Source: Euborellia annulipes | Lineage: Eukaryota > Arthropoda > Insecta > Dermaptera > Anisolabididae | Length of the DNA stretch: 64,000 bases | Reading direction: 5' to 3' | Assembly: GCA_023213315.1 (NCBI GenBank) | Contig: JAKCPI010001988.1 | Location: 62,001 to 126,000 of the forward strand | In this document: one piece after another, positions 63,011 to 64,000 of the stretch | Position numbering within the stretch: position 1 is the stretch's first letter | Layout of the letters: each line of letters starts with the position of its first letter | Notes under the pieces: model-generated | Told to the model about the DNA's origin: nothing | What the model saw: the letters and a program-made list of their open reading frames with translations, nothing else | Database searches by the model: none | Program-made: the position numbers and the translations under genes

Positions 63011-63560
63011 GTCTTTTGGGAGTTATATTGATGAAGAGATTGTTTGTTCCCTCCCTTTTGGCTGTCTAATTTACATTTTTAACACAGTCACTTATACATC
63101 AAACAAATTTATTATTATACCTCTCTAGCCCAAAAAAAATAACGCTTGTGACAAGTAACAACATCTTGGTCGATTTTAAAATAAGGATTAATTTCATCTT
63201 GTCAATGATAGCTTGTAGCAGATTCTTTCTGACTTAATTAAAGACTGCAGTCAATCGCAAAGATTTTTGCTTATTCATTTTTTTTTAGAAGCTAGATTTT
63301 TCTGACTCAGGGAAACACAAAATATATATATTTTTTTTTTATTTTCTTTTTTTTTGTTTTTGTTTATGTTCGAGGATCCTTAATTTTGTTGTGCAATTTT
63401 TCACCCATTTTCATTTAGTCTTGCTTATTGCAATTTTCTATAGCTTTAAGAGGTGGGACTAGCCTAGCCATTAAATTAACTGCTGGAGAAAATATAAAGA
63501 CAGATTAAAAGAAAAGAATAAATATAAGGAATTTCCGGAGAATAATACACCAGCCTTGAT
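63011..63560. other. AT-rich spacer
   Basis: No features recognised; T-rich tract at 63330-63360. Confidence 0.45.
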
Positions 63561-63567
63561 GGACTAC

Positions 63568-63650
63568 CATGGACGTAGCTAGGGAGGGTCCAGGGGGGAC
63601 CCGGCCCCCCTAGAATGCTCTTACCCCCTTCCCCCACTGAAAATTCCTTT
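63568..63650 (+). mobile_element. End of a hAT-like MITE
   Basis: CATGGACGTAGCTAGGGAGG, GGGTCCAGGGGGGACCCGGC, C runs. The left end resembles CATGGGCGTAATTAGG of the 15708 family. The right end is not found. Confidence 0.5.
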
Positions 63651-64000
63651 GATAGTCCAGCGAGAGTTTTCAAAAGAATAAATATATATCTTAGGTTAAA
63701 TAACACAAATTCCAGGTTGGAAGAGATGGATTTCTCAGTTAATAGATAAATAAGGAAACAAAATTTCTCTTAATTTTTTGGCCAACTTCTTGAGCAAGCT
63801 ATTCGACATCATCAGAGCCTGTAATAAATATATATATATTATTTTTATCATATCATTCACTAAAATACACAACAAAAATTAACTATTTTTCAGGTACAGA
63901 AAAATTATGTCAATCTTAATAAAAACAAATTCATTTTTTCAATTTTTTTAAATTTTTCTCACCTCAATTTTAGAAGATTCATTATCAAAGCATTATTAAT
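63651..64000. other. Spacer with a possible degraded hammerhead-like unit
   Basis: On the minus strand, CTCTGATGATGTCGAATAGC (63802-63821) followed by TTGCTCAAGAAGTTGGCC carries an exact CUGAUGA box, but no clear stem II or GAAA. The rest is AT-rich and the window ends here. Confidence 0.3.

Noticed and set aside
63760..63825. Further hammerhead unit on the minus strand
   Set aside because: It has an exact CTGATGA box but no clear stem II or GAAA, so it was not counted as a unit.
1..64000. CRISPR array or bacterial operon
   Set aside because: Repeats are dispersed in both orientations without regular spacers; no prokaryotic gene content or ribosome-binding sites.

Overview
The window looks like non-coding DNA from a large, AT-rich animal nuclear genome, most likely arthropod. 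Evidence is the Jockey/CR1-type LINE with an FADD catalytic box, tRNA-derived SINEs, hAT/PIF-Harbinger/mariner/Helitron remnants, long AT-rich spacers and no bacterial gene organisation. The (CA)n / 'CCTGAATCC' / hairpin-ended repeat family resembles, from memory only, repeats of hemipteran genomes; the species is not determined. The only long intact reading frame is the 3' part of a LINE ORF2 (38443-40653). No complete host gene is visible.

Layout. 1-4350: a foldback built on repeat family B, a PIF/Harbinger-like element with TAA duplication, and a foldback with hammerhead-like cores. 4350-4888: the most CpG-rich non-repeat segment, a candidate promoter plus first exon ending in a splice donor. 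5400-24200: AT-rich spacer with one ~350-bp sequence present in inverted copies (5395-5760 and 11930-12300), family A elements (hairpin at both ends), tRNA-derived SINE S1 copies and hAT-like MITEs with 8-bp target duplications. 24200-35400: mainly AT-rich, with more hAT-like elements and SINEs; the most complex is 32176-33747, which carries a whole family A element inside it. 35400-41050: mariner transposase remnant split by a 5S-like/tRNA-like insertion, another hAT MITE, the LINE and a G-rich MITE. 41350-41955: a possible YY1-type site and a close match to a recursive-splicing site with a second donor 55 nt downstream. 42200-48700: nested hAT-like MITEs. 50600-59150: a cluster of inverted and direct repeats with hammerhead-like cores, SINEs, a canonical Helitron and one short coding-like segment. 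59600-64000: tRNA-like inverted segments, a GC-richer possible regulatory block and degraded repeats.

Working interpretation. Most of the window could be one long intron, or intergenic DNA filled by repeats, with a plus-strand transcription unit suggested by the candidate first exon (4440-4882) and the ratchet-like site (41893). This is inference. What the sequence shows directly is the repeat structure: at least eight insertions with exact or near-exact 8-bp target duplications, several of them nested so that relative age can be read; a SINE whose internal palindrome shows paired changes; and inverted repeats with CUGANGA/stem II/GAAAC cores like the hammerhead ribozymes of Penelope-like elements and retrozymes.
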